A stretch of DNA of 64,000 bases from Mangrovivirga cuniculi (lineage in GTDB: Bacteria; Bacteroidota; Bacteroidia; Cytophagales; Cyclobacteriaceae): the NCBI RefSeq assembly GCF_005166025.1, contig NZ_CP028923.1, positions 919,001 through 983,000 on the forward strand, read 5' to 3'. The notes beneath the pieces were generated by a model. It ran no database searches. It had not been told where the DNA came from and saw nothing but the letters and a program-made list of their open reading frames with translations. The position numbers were made by a program, and so were the translations under genes. Below, one piece after another: positions 8,002 to 15,583 of the stretch. Numbering within the stretch: position 1 is the stretch's first letter; every line of letters begins with the position of its first letter.

Positions 8002-10551
8002 ATGTACAAGAAGATATTTTTATTTGGAGTTAATACAGCATTTCTATTTTTAATATTTTCCTGCTCTCAATCAACTCCCCAAACTACCGTTTCCGAAAAT
8101 GATAATCTGGATTCAGCAGCTATTGAGGAGGAGCAAGCTAAACTAACTCCTGTGGCTGTTCCATATCACACAGCCAATCCACTGGTATTTGATATTTTAC
8201 ACCTGGATCTTGATCTGTCTTTTGATTTTGATGAGGAAAAGGTACTGGGTAAAGCAATTATTACAGGAACACCTTACAGCTATCCTATAAATGAAATTAC
8301 TCTTGATTCAAAGGGCTTGGAAGTTAAAAAGGTGGTGATGCCTGACAGAAATAAAAATATTCCTTTGAGATACAGGTATGATTCCCTGGAATTACAAATT
8401 AGCCTGGATCGAACCTATCAACCTGATGAGATTATTTCACTCGAAATAGAATACGTAGCTGATCCTGAAGAAAGTCCGATGGCAAATGCCGGGTCATATC
8501 ATGATTCAAGAGGGCTTTACTTTATTAAAAATGAAAATGGCGAGGTTACCCAGATATGGACACAAGGGGAGCCTGAAAACAATAGCCGATGGTTTCCGGT
8601 GATCGATGCTCCCAACGAACGTTATAAACAAGAAATAAGCATAACTGTGCCGGCTGATTTTGTTACTCTCAGCAATGGCCTTATGACTAGCAGTGTAATA
8701 AATGAAGACAGCCTCAAAACGGACACCTGGAAGTTGGATAAAGATCACGCAGCTTATCTTACTATGGTCGCTGCCGGGAAATTTGCCATGGAAGAAGAAA
8801 CCTACAAGGAAATCCCACTTCAATACTATGTCGATCCAAAATATGCAGATAGAGCAAGCGAGATATTTAAGTATACTCCTGAAATGATTCACTTCATGGA
8901 TAGCCTATTAGATGAACCTTATCCCTGGTCTAAATATGCTCAAATATCAGTGAAGGATTTTGTGTCTGGAGCAATGGAAAATACGACAGCATCGGTTTTT
9001 ATGGAAGAAGTTCAGTTAACTGAAAATGAAGCATTAGATGAAGATTATGAAGGCATAATAATTCATGAATTAAGTCATCAATGGTTTGGGAATCAATTAA
9101 CAGCTGAATCATGGGCAAACATTGCGATGAATGAGGCATTCGCTAATTATTCAGAATACCTATGGGCTCAATATAAGCATGGTGAAATGGAAGCCGGTCT
9201 GCTTGCTGTTGAAGAGGAAGCTGGATATTTTGATGAGGCACTCCAAGACACCCATCCATTGATCAATCACAATTATTATACTCCCGATGAAATGTTCGAC
9301 GCACATAGTTATAATAAGGGAGGAAGAATTCTTCACATGCTGAGAATATATCTTGGGGATGAGATCTTTTTTAAAGGATTAAGAAATTATATCGATGAAT
9401 ATAAAGGGGAATCAGTTGAGGCAGCCAATCTTCGTCTTGTAATGGAAGACTCAAGTGGTGAAGACCTTAGCTGGTTTTTTAATCAATGGTTCTATAGTGA
9501 AGGTCATCCTGAATTAACAATGGCTTACACTCATGAAAACGACACTTTGTACTTAGAGATTTACCAGGTGCAATCGGAAGAATTTCCTGTATTTATACTT
9601 CCGGCTACTATCGATGTTTTTTCAAATGGGAAAGGATCCAGGTATACAGTGACAATTGATAAACCTTACCAACTGCTTGAAATACCGATGGAAAACACTC
9701 CGGAGGCTGTAATATTTGATCCGGAGCACGACCTTCTAGTGGAAATGGCCTATGAAAAACCACTTTCAGACTGGATGTCACAGTATCATAATGCCGTTTC
9801 TTATAAATCAAAAATGGAAGCATTGGAATACCTTTCAGATTCTATTTCAAATCAGGAGGTAAGTAATTTATTTCAGGAAGTTTTAAAAGATGAGTTTTGG
9901 GCAATTCGTCAATATGGAATAAATGTGTGGGCAACAATAGCTGAGGATATCCCTGAAGAGGTGATTGCCAAGATAGCATCCATGGCAATGTCAGATCCGG
10001 ACTACATTGTCAAAGCCGATGCTATTGCAGCAGTTGGAGGCTGGGATGCTGATTCCTACCTTTCAGTAATTGAGAAAGGACTTGAAAGCAAATCATTCAG
10101 TGTTCTTGGAGCATCTATAGAGGCACTGAGCTTAAGTAATGAGGAGGATAAACTAAAAAGGCTTGAACAATACGAAATACACAACCAGACGGAAACTGTA
10201 ATACCTTTAGCTTTTTATTATCTGGATAGCGGACACGTTGAAAAAATATCATGGCTTGAGGAGAAGATTGAAAATCTGGGTAGAGCAGAAAGATTTTATG
10301 CGCTTCAATTATATATGATGTGGCTTCCGCAATTAGATGATTCATATGATCTGAATGCTAAAGCTGATTTTCTGTTTGGTATTTTAGAGAATGAAAGATT
10401 CATAAATAACAGAACGACAATTTATCTTTTACTTATGATGCTCGAGGATGTGCCCGGAGTCAGAGAAAAGATTGAAAAAAAATTATCCAATGAAAATTAT
10501 CCGGAAGTCATTGATAATCTGGAAGCTGTGACGGTGTCTCCTGATGAATAA
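8002..10551 (+). CDS. M1 family zinc aminopeptidase, lipoprotein
   Basis: This 849-residue gluzincin has a lipoprotein signal peptide with lipobox Ile-Phe-Ser-Cys (Cys21), so it is probably membrane-anchored. The M1 exopeptidase motif Gly-Ala-Met-Glu-Asn is at 323-327. The zinc motif His-Glu-Leu-Ser-His is at 355-359, with the third ligand Glu378 eighteen residues further on. The C-terminal third looks like the helical HEAT/ARM-type tail of M1 enzymes. It removes N-terminal residues from peptides; the exact specificity is unknown. It stands alone: the gene on its left is divergent and a tRNA cluster follows. Confidence 0.92.
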   Translation: MYKKIFLFGVNTAFLFLIFSCSQSTPQTTVSENDNLDSAAIEEEQAKLTPVAVPYHTANPLVFDILHLDLDLSFDFDEEKVLGKAIITGTPYSYPINEITLDSKGLEVKKVVMPDRNKNIPLRYRYDSLELQISLDRTYQPDEIISLEIEYVADPEESPMANAGSYHDSRGLYFIKNENGEVTQIWTQGEPENNSRWFPVIDAPNERYKQEISITVPADFVTLSNGLMTSSVINEDSLKTDTWKLDKDHAAYLTMVAAGKFAMEEETYKEIPLQYYVDPKYADRASEIFKYTPEMIHFMDSLLDEPYPWSKYAQISVKDFVSGAMENTTASVFMEEVQLTENEALDEDYEGIIIHELSHQWFGNQLTAESWANIAMNEAFANYSEYLWAQYKHGEMEAGLLAVEEEAGYFDEALQDTHPLINHNYYTPDEMFDAHSYNKGGRILHMLRIYLGDEIFFKGLRNYIDEYKGESVEAANLRLVMEDSSGEDLSWFFNQWFYSEGHPELTMAYTHENDTLYLEIYQVQSEEFPVFILPATIDVFSNGKGSRYTVTIDKPYQLLEIPMENTPEAVIFDPEHDLLVEMAYEKPLSDWMSQYHNAVSYKSKMEALEYLSDSISNQEVSNLFQEVLKDEFWAIRQYGINVWATIAEDIPEEVIAKIASMAMSDPDYIVKADAIAAVGGWDADSYLSVIEKGLESKSFSVLGASIEALSLSNEEDKLKRLEQYEIHNQTETVIPLAFYYLDSGHVEKISWLEEKIENLGRAERFYALQLYMMWLPQLDDSYDLNAKADFLFGILENERFINNRTTIYLLLMMLEDVPGVREKIEKKLSNENYPEVIDNLEAVTVSPDE

Positions 10552-10593
10552 AATTATGGGGGGCGGATTTTTTTTAAATTTTCATCAGGAATG

Positions 10594-10624
10594 TTTGAAA
10601 GATAGAAAATGATATATATTTTTG
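10594..10624 (+). promoter_or_regulatory. promoter of the tRNA-Tyr-Gly-Thr cluster
   Basis: TTTG at 10594-10597 is followed after exactly 19 bases by TATTTTTG at 10617-10624 and then CA. This is a complete match to the Bacteroidota -33/-7 consensus. It lies about 75 bases upstream of tRNA-Tyr. Confidence 0.75.
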
Positions 10625-10628
10625 CACC

Positions 10629-10669
10629 ACCTAAAACAAAACGGAGACACAAAATGTCGGGTTTTAGGT
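10629..10669 (+). promoter_or_regulatory. hairpin in the 5' leader of the tRNA cluster
   Basis: ACCTAAAAC at 10629-10637 pairs perfectly with GTTTTAGGT at 10661-10669, giving a 9-bp stem with a 23-base loop in the transcribed leader. The 3' arm overlaps a five-codon ATG frame (10654-10671). Function is unknown; it may mark a processing site. Confidence 0.35.
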
Positions 10670-10699
10670 AGGTTAATTGAATATCTGAAACCGATAATT

Positions 10700-10782
10700 G
10701 GGGGAATACCAAAGCGGCCAACTGGGACGGACTGTAAATCCGTTGTCTTATGACTTCGCAGGTTCGAATCCTGCTTCCCCCA
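10700..10782 (+). tRNA. tRNA-Tyr (GTA)
   Basis: Acceptor stem GGGGGAA pairs with TTCCCCC. The anticodon loop contains GTA at 10734-10736, and the long variable arm is that of a type II bacterial tRNA-Tyr. The TTCGAAT T-loop is present. CCA is not encoded. Confidence 0.95.
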
Positions 10783-10850
10783 CAAAAACTCTTGAGAATC
10801 TTATTTAAAGCGAGCAATTCATGCTATCTTTAAATGAGGTAGGAGATTAA

Positions 10851-10923
10851 GCGGGCGTAGCTCAGTTGGTAGAGCGACAGCCTTCCAAGCTGTAGGTCGC
10901 GGGTTCGAGCCTCGTCGCCCGCT
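10851..10923 (+). tRNA. tRNA-Gly (TCC)
   Basis: Acceptor GCGGGCG pairs with CGCCCGC. The anticodon stem ACAGC/GCTGT encloses loop CTTCCAA, with anticodon TCC at 10884-10886. D-arm and T-arm are complete. CCA is not encoded. It sits 68 bases after tRNA-Tyr in the same transcript. Confidence 0.95.
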
Positions 10924-10943
10924 CAATTTTATTGTCGGTTAAA

Positions 10944-11015
10944 GCCGATGTAGCTCAGGGGTAGAGCGCTTCCTTGGTAAGGAAGAGGTCACGGGTTCAA
11001 TTCCCGTCATTGGCT
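10944..11015 (+). tRNA. tRNA-Thr (GGT)
   Basis: Acceptor GCCGATG pairs with CATTGGC (one G-T pair). Anticodon stem CTTCC/GGAAG carries loop TTGGTAA, with anticodon GGT at 10976-10978. CCA is not encoded. It is the last tRNA before tuf. Confidence 0.95.
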
Positions 11016-11066
11016 CAACTAGAAAATATAATTGCCGGATTTATCCGGAAATCATAAAATCTTAAC

Positions 11067-11097
11067 CACCTTAAAAAGTACTTTTTAAGGTGTTTTT
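11067..11097 (+). terminator. rho-independent terminator between tRNA-Thr and tuf
   Basis: A 12-bp perfect inverted repeat (11067-11078 with 11081-11092, 2-base spacer) is followed at once by TTTTT. It ends the tRNA transcript or attenuates read-through into tuf. No convincing full promoter lies between it and tuf. A smaller CCGGAT/ATCCGG repeat (11035-11048) lies just before it. Confidence 0.8.
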
Positions 11098-11144
11098 GTC
11101 AATTAAGTAAATGAATTTATAACTAAACCGAGGATTATAAGAAA

Positions 11145-12332
11145 ATGGCTAAGGAAACCTTTGATCGTTCGAAACCGCACGTTAATATCGGTACCATCGG
11201 TCACGTAGACCACGGTAAGACAACTTTAACTGCGGCTATTTCAAAAGTTTTGGCAGATAAAGGTCTTGCAGAGAGTAGAGACTTCTCTGCCATCGATAAC
11301 GCACCAGAAGAAAAGGAGCGTGGTATTACTATCAACAGTTCGCATATCGAGTACGCAACTGAGAATCGTCACTATGCACACGTTGACTGTCCAGGTCACG
11401 CTGACTATGTGAAAAACATGGTTACTGGTGCTGCTCAGATGGACGGTGCGATCTTAGTTGTAGCTGCAACTGATGGACCAATGCCTCAAACTAGAGAGCA
11501 CATCCTTCTTGGTCGTCAGGTAGGTGTACCTGCGATTGTTGTATTCTTAAACAAGGTAGACCTTGTTGATGATGAGGAATTATTGGAACTAGTTGACATG
11601 GAAGTTAGAGATCTTCTTTCTTCATATGACTATCCTGGTGATGATACTCCAATTATCGCTGGTTCTGCTCTTGGAGCACTTAACGGTGAGCCTAAGTGGG
11701 TTGAGAAAGTTGATGAGTTAATGGCTGCTGTGGATGATTTCATTCCACTTCCAGAAAGACTTATCGACAAAGATTTCTTGATGCCTGTTGAGGACGTATT
11801 CTCTATTACTGGTCGTGGTACTGTTGCTACGGGTCGTATCGAGAGAGGTGTTATCAACTCAGGTGATCCTGTTGAGATCTTAGGTATGGGCGCTGAAAAC
11901 CTTAAGTCTACTATTACTGGGGTTGAGATGTTCCGTAAGATCTTAGATAGAGGTGAAGCTGGTGATAACGTAGGACTTCTACTTCGTGGTATTGAGAAAG
12001 CTCAAATCAAGAGAGGTATGGTAATCTGTAAGCCAGGTTCTGTAACTCCTCACCACCACTTCAAAGCTGAGGTTTACGTTCTTTCAAAAGAAGAAGGTGG
12101 ACGTCACACTCCATTCTTCAACAGATACCGTCCTCAGTTCTACTTCAGAACTACTGACGTAACTGGAGAAATCAAACTTCCAGAAGGAGTTGAAATGGTA
12201 ATGCCAGGTGATAACGTTTCAATCGAGGTTGAATTAATTAGCCCGATTGCAATGGAAAAAGGTCTACGTTTCGCTATCCGTGAAGGTGGTAGAACTGTAG
12301 GTTCTGGTCAGGTTACTGAAATCATAGAGTAA
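11145..12332 (+). CDS. tuf: elongation factor Tu
   Basis: The GTPase delivers aminoacyl-tRNA to the ribosomal A site. The 395-residue protein is complete. G1 is Gly-His-Val-Asp-His-Gly-Lys-Thr at residues 19-26. The switch I Arg-Gly-Ile-Thr-Ile, Asp-Cys-Pro-Gly-His (G3) and Asn-Lys-Val-Asp (G4) motifs follow, then the two beta-barrel domains. It lies between the tRNA-Tyr-Gly-Thr cluster and tRNA-Trp-secE, the usual Bacteroidota position, rather than after fusA. Codon choice is strongly biased, as expected for a very highly expressed gene. A terminator follows directly. Confidence 0.98.
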   Translation: MAKETFDRSKPHVNIGTIGHVDHGKTTLTAAISKVLADKGLAESRDFSAIDNAPEEKERGITINSSHIEYATENRHYAHVDCPGHADYVKNMVTGAAQMDGAILVVAATDGPMPQTREHILLGRQVGVPAIVVFLNKVDLVDDEELLELVDMEVRDLLSSYDYPGDDTPIIAGSALGALNGEPKWVEKVDELMAAVDDFIPLPERLIDKDFLMPVEDVFSITGRGTVATGRIERGVINSGDPVEILGMGAENLKSTITGVEMFRKILDRGEAGDNVGLLLRGIEKAQIKRGMVICKPGSVTPHHHFKAEVYVLSKEEGGRHTPFFNRYRPQFYFRTTDVTGEIKLPEGVEMVMPGDNVSIEVELISPIAMEKGLRFAIREGGRTVGSGQVTEIIE

Positions 12333-12348
12333 TTTTGATATAAATTAT

Positions 12349-12384
12349 AAAACGCGTTTCTGATTTTTCGGGAACGCGTTTTGT
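12349..12384 (+). terminator. tuf terminator
   Basis: AAAACGCGTT at 12349-12358 pairs with AACGCGTTTT at 12373-12382 around a 14-base loop, 17 bases after the tuf stop. The T-rich tail of the 3' arm also supplies the -33 element of the next promoter. Confidence 0.8.
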
Positions 12385-12410
12385 TTATCAATAATATTTA
12401 ACTATCTTTG
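12380..12410 (+). promoter_or_regulatory. promoter of tRNA-Trp-secE-nusG-rpl-rpoBC
   Basis: TTTG at 12380-12383, exactly 19 bases, then TATCTTTG at 12403-12410 followed by CA. This is a textbook Bacteroidota sigma-A promoter. Transcription would begin about 20 bases before tRNA-Trp. Confidence 0.8.
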
Positions 12411-12437
12411 CATTCCGTTTTTCGGGGTGTTAGATAC

Positions 12438-12513
12438 ACGGGTGTAGCTCAATTGGTAGAGTAGTGGTCTCCAAAACCATTGGCTGGGAGTTCGAGTCTC
12501 TCCACCCGTGCCA
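12438..12513 (+). tRNA. tRNA-Trp (CCA)
   Basis: Acceptor ACGGGTG pairs with CACCCGT. The anticodon stem encloses loop CTCCAAA with anticodon CCA. Discriminator G at 12510 is followed by an encoded CCA (12511-12513), unlike the three tRNAs upstream. secE starts 20 bases later. Confidence 0.95.
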
Positions 12514-12533
12514 ATTTTATTAAGATATTATTC

Positions 12534-12728
12534 ATGAATAAGTTAGTATCATATATTAAAGAGTCGTACATCGAGCTGACTACTAAAGTTAGCTGGCCCG
12601 GCTACAGAGAATTGCAAAATAATGCTGTACTGGTATTGATTGCCTCTTTAATTTTTGCATTGGTTATTGGTCTGATAGATTCTGGTTTCCAGAACCTGAC
12701 CGATTTTTATTATAATAATATTAAATAA
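12534..12728 (+). CDS. secE: preprotein translocase subunit SecE
   Basis: SecE is a small membrane subunit of the SecYEG channel. From the ATG at 12534 it has 64 residues: an amphipathic N-terminal helix with the conserved Val-x-Trp-Pro segment (about 19-22) and one membrane span (about 30-48). A longer frame opens inside tRNA-Trp at 12480, but that start would use tRNA sequence and is rejected. It is followed by nusG after 20 bases; secY is at 36713-38029. Confidence 0.92.
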   Translation: MNKLVSYIKESYIELTTKVSWPGYRELQNNAVLVLIASLIFALVIGLIDSGFQNLTDFYYNNIK

Positions 12729-12748
12729 TTGACTGTTACGCCGAGGTT

Positions 12749-13306
12749 ATGAGTGAGCATAAATGGTACGTACTGAGAGCTGTAAGTGGTCAGGAGAAGA
12801 AGGTGAAAAACTATCTTGAAAACGAGATAGCTCGACAAAAACTTGAAGATCAGGTACCACAAATCCTGATTCCTTCTGAAAAAGTTTACGAAATGCGCAA
12901 TGGAAAGAAGCGTATAAGAGAAAGATCATTCTTCCCGGGCTATGTGCTGATTCAGGCTAACCTTTCTCATGGAGAAGTTATGCACACAGTAACCAGCATT
13001 CCAGGTGTTATCGGTTTTCTCGGAGCAGGAGGGGGAAATGCTTCCAAAAATCCAGTACCCCTTCGTCAATCTGAAGTCAACAGAATCTTAGGTAAAGTTG
13101 ACGAGACTGAAGAATTCGAAGAGAAATTAGATACACCATATATTGTAGGTGAATCTGTTAAAGTAATGGACGGCCCATTCAGCGGATTTACTGGCCACGT
13201 TGAGGAGGTTTTTGAAGATCGTAAGAAACTTAATGTTATCGTGAAGATTTTCGGAAGAAATACTCCAGTGGAATTAAACTATATGCAGGTCGAAAAAGTA
13301 GAATAG
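12749..13306 (+). CDS. nusG: transcription termination/antitermination factor NusG
   Basis: It binds RNA polymerase and links it to Rho or the ribosome. The 185-residue protein has the NGN domain (Trp-Tyr-Val-Leu-Arg-Ala at residues 6-11, Phe-Pro-Gly-Tyr-Val near 67). The C-terminal KOW domain contains Val-Lys-Val-Met-Asp-Gly-Pro-Phe and ends in Val-Glu-Lys-Val-Glu. It lies between secE and rplK, its near-universal position, with rplK starting 2 bases after its stop. Confidence 0.97.
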   Translation: MSEHKWYVLRAVSGQEKKVKNYLENEIARQKLEDQVPQILIPSEKVYEMRNGKKRIRERSFFPGYVLIQANLSHGEVMHTVTSIPGVIGFLGAGGGNASKNPVPLRQSEVNRILGKVDETEEFEEKLDTPYIVGESVKVMDGPFSGFTGHVEEVFEDRKKLNVIVKIFGRNTPVELNYMQVEKVE

Positions 13307-13308
13307 TA

Positions 13309-13749
13309 ATGGCAAAGGAGATTAGTGGTTACCTGAAGTTACAAGTAAGGGGTGGACAAGCCAATCCGTCTCCACCTATCGGTCCGGCTCTTGGTGCCAA
13401 GGGTCTTAATATAATGGACTTCTGCAAGCAGTTTAATGCTCGTACACAAGACAAGCAAGGGATGGTTCTACCAGTGGTAGTAACTATTTATTCTGACAAG
13501 TCTTTCGACTTTGTCATTAAAACTCCTCCTGCTGCAATCTTGTTAAAAGAGGCTGCAAAACTTAAGAAGGGTTCAGCGGAACCTAACCGAGTTAAAGTAG
13601 GATCTGTTTCTTGGGATCAGGTTAAAGAGATTGCTGAAACTAAAATGCAGGATTTAAATGCATTTACAGTTGAATCAGCAATGCGAATGGTTGCAGGGAC
13701 CGCAAGAAGTATGGGAATAAAGGTTCAGGGAAAAGCTCCTTGGATGTAA
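13309..13749 (+). CDS. rplK: 50S ribosomal protein L11
   Basis: L11 is part of the GTPase-associated centre on 23S rRNA. It is 146 residues, the usual size. The Pro-Pro-Ile-Gly-Pro-Ala-Leu-Gly segment (about 22-30) and a C-terminal RNA-binding domain with Gly-Thr-Ala-Arg-Ser-Met-Gly are present. It starts 2 bases after nusG and is followed by rplA, as in the standard rplKAJL cluster. Confidence 0.97.
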   Translation: MAKEISGYLKLQVRGGQANPSPPIGPALGAKGLNIMDFCKQFNARTQDKQGMVLPVVVTIYSDKSFDFVIKTPPAAILLKEAAKLKKGSAEPNRVKVGSVSWDQVKEIAETKMQDLNAFTVESAMRMVAGTARSMGIKVQGKAPWM

Positions 13750-13765
13750 CTAATCTTAAGGTAAC

Positions 13766-14464
13766 ATGGCAAGATTAACAAAAAAACAAAAAGAAGCATT
13801 TTCTAAGTTAGATCCTGAAAAAGCTTACGCAATAGGCGAAGCAGCGGCACTTGTGAAAGAAGTGAACTATGCTTCATTCGATGCTTCTGTTGATCTCGAT
13901 ATTCGTTTAGGAGTTGACCCACGTAAAGCTGATCAAATGGTCAGAGGTGTCGTAGCTCTACCTCACGGGGTAGGTCGCGATGTTCGCGTGTTGGTTCTTT
14001 GTACTCCTGACAAAGAAGAAGAGGCAAAAGAAGCTGGTGCAGACTATGTAGGACTTGACGAGTACATCAAGAAAATCGAAGATGGCTGGACTGACGTAGA
14101 CGTAATTATAACAATGCCGACTGTAATGCCTAAGATTGGTCGTTTAGGTCGAGTATTGGGTCCACGTGGTTTAATGCCAAACCCAAAGGCGGGTACGGTT
14201 ACTCTTGAGGTAGGAAAAGCTGTACAGGAAGTTAAAGCGGGTAAAATTGACTTTAAAGTCGATAAATTCGGAATTATTCACACATCAATCGGACGAGTTT
14301 CTTTCGATAAAGATAAGATTTACGATAATGCTGTTGAATTAATCCAGACCATCGCTAAGTTAAAACCTGCTTCAGCTAAAGGTACTTATTTTAAAACGAT
14401 TTCGATTTCTAGTACTATGAGTCCTGGTATCGAAATTGATAAAAACTCTATAGCAGGATTATAA
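13766..14464 (+). CDS. rplA: 50S ribosomal protein L1
   Basis: L1 forms the mobile stalk near the tRNA exit site and in many bacteria represses its own operon. The protein has 232 residues. The signature region [17 protein letters not shown] lies at about 128-145. rplJ follows 2 bases after its stop. No obvious L1-binding mimic is visible by eye between nusG and rplK, which are only 2 bases apart. Confidence 0.97.
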   Translation: MARLTKKQKEAFSKLDPEKAYAIGEAAALVKEVNYASFDASVDLDIRLGVDPRKADQMVRGVVALPHGVGRDVRVLVLCTPDKEEEAKEAGADYVGLDEYIKKIEDGWTDVDVIITMPTVMPKIGRLGRVLGPRGLMPNPKAGTVTLEVGKAVQEVKAGKIDFKVDKFGIIHTSIGRVSFDKDKIYDNAVELIQTIAKLKPASAKGTYFKTISISSTMSPGIEIDKNSIAGL

Positions 14465-14466
14465 CC

Positions 14467-15003
14467 ATGACTAGAGAAGAAAAAGCACAAGTAATAGAAA
14501 GTCTTGTTGAAAAGTTTAACAACAATCCTTTTTTCTACATCGCTGATGCTAGTGGGTTGTCTGTTGGACAAGTAAACGACTTTAGAAGGTTATGCTTTAA
14601 AGAAGGTGTTGAATATAAAGTTGTTAAGAATACTTTGATCAAGAAAGCTCTTGATCAGCTTGACAACGACTTTAGCGAATTAGATGTAGCATTAAAAGGA
14701 TTCAGTGGAATTATCTTTTCTGAAGAATCTAATAATGCTCCGGCAAAAGTTATTAAAGCCTTCAGAAGCAAGCAAGGTAAAGAGATTAAAAGACCTTTAT
14801 TGAAAGGTGCATCGATCGATTCTGATATCTTTATCGGTGATGAAAACCTTGAAACACTAAGCAATCTTAAATCGAAAAGCGAGCTTATCGGCGAAGTTAT
14901 ATCGTTGCTTCAATCACCAGCTAAAAACGTTATCTCTGCACTTAGCAGTGGTGGCGACAAACTTGGCGGTATTGTTAAAACGTTACAGGATCGAGAAGCT
15001 TAA
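14467..15003 (+). CDS. rplJ: 50S ribosomal protein L10
   Basis: L10 anchors L7/L12 dimers to the large subunit. The 178-residue protein has an N-terminal rRNA-binding domain with Phe-Arg-Arg and Lys-Val-Val-Lys-Asn-Thr-Leu. A C-terminal helix (Ala-Lys-Asn-Val-Ile-Ser-Ala-Leu onward) would bind L12. It starts 2 bases after rplA, and rplL follows after 51 AT-rich bases. Confidence 0.96.
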   Translation: MTREEKAQVIESLVEKFNNNPFFYIADASGLSVGQVNDFRRLCFKEGVEYKVVKNTLIKKALDQLDNDFSELDVALKGFSGIIFSEESNNAPAKVIKAFRSKQGKEIKRPLLKGASIDSDIFIGDENLETLSNLKSKSELIGEVISLLQSPAKNVISALSSGGDKLGGIVKTLQDREA

Positions 15004-15054
15004 TTACAATTATTTATTACAATTTTATTAGAAACAATTTAAATCGGGAATAAA

Positions 15055-15435
15055 ATGGCAGATTTGAAAGAATTCGCTGAGCAGTTAGTTAATTTATCTG
15101 TAAAAGAAGTAAACGAATTAGCAGAAATCCTTAAGGAAGAGTACGGTATCGAGCCTGCAGCTGCAGCAGCACCAGTAATGGTAGCTGGCGGTGGTGCTGG
15201 TGGAGACGGCGGTGAAGACGAAAAGTCTGAATTCGACGTAGTACTTAAGTCTGCTGGTGGCGCGAAACTTGCTGTAGTGAAACTAGTAAAAGAATTAACT
15301 GGTCTTGGGCTTAAAGAAGCTAAAGAACTAGTTGACGGTGCACCTAAGGCTGTGAAAGAAGCAATGCCTAAGGATGAAGCTGAAAGCATGAAAAAACAAC
15401 TTGAAGAGGCTGGTGCCGAAGTAGAGTTGAAATAA
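15055..15435 (+). CDS. rplL: 50S ribosomal protein L7/L12
   Basis: L7/L12 is the stalk protein that recruits translation GTPases. It has 126 residues: an N-terminal dimerisation helix, an Ala/Gly-rich hinge at about residues 37-58, and the factor-binding C-terminal domain with [11 protein letters not shown]. It is followed by a 148-base structured spacer before rpoB. Confidence 0.97.
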   Translation: MADLKEFAEQLVNLSVKEVNELAEILKEEYGIEPAAAAAPVMVAGGGAGGDGGEDEKSEFDVVLKSAGGAKLAVVKLVKELTGLGLKEAKELVDGAPKAVKEAMPKDEAESMKKQLEEAGAEVELK

Positions 15436-15436
15436 T

Positions 15437-15552
15437 TTGACCGTCTTGGTCAACCCTGTTTAGGCCCTGATATTTTATTGGGGTCTTTTCCTGTTTGTAC
15501 GAACATACATTGCTGAAGAGCATATGTGTCGGGTTCCAAAGCGAAACCCGGC
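15437..15552 (+). promoter_or_regulatory. chain of hairpins between rplL and rpoB (probable attenuator/processing region)
   Basis: Four successive inverted repeats fill this spacer. TTGACC/GGTCAA lies at 15437-15453. AGGCCC/GGGTCT (15462-15467 with 15481-15486) is followed by TTTT. ACATA/TATGT extended by TGCT/AGCA lies at 15503-15527. CGGGTT/AACCCG (15530-15535 with 15545-15550) is followed by a short T-run. The second and fourth resemble weak terminators. An attenuator and RNase III site at this position are known in E. coli; here the function is inferred. Confidence 0.5.
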
Positions 15553-15583
15553 ACCTTTTGTGAAAACTTAAACTCTGATAGTC

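Noticed and set aside
10539-10590. 10-bp inverted repeat around the aminopeptidase stop codon
   Set aside because: The 32-base loop and expected number of such repeats in 64 kb make chance likely; the T-run lies in the loop, not after the stem.
12480-12533. Longer SecE frame beginning inside tRNA-Trp
   Set aside because: The extra residues are translated tRNA sequence; the ATG at 12534 gives the normal SecE N-terminus.
15039-15389. Open frame antisense to rplL
   Set aside because: A shadow of the Ala/Gly-rich L7/L12 code in another frame, with no start context or homology.
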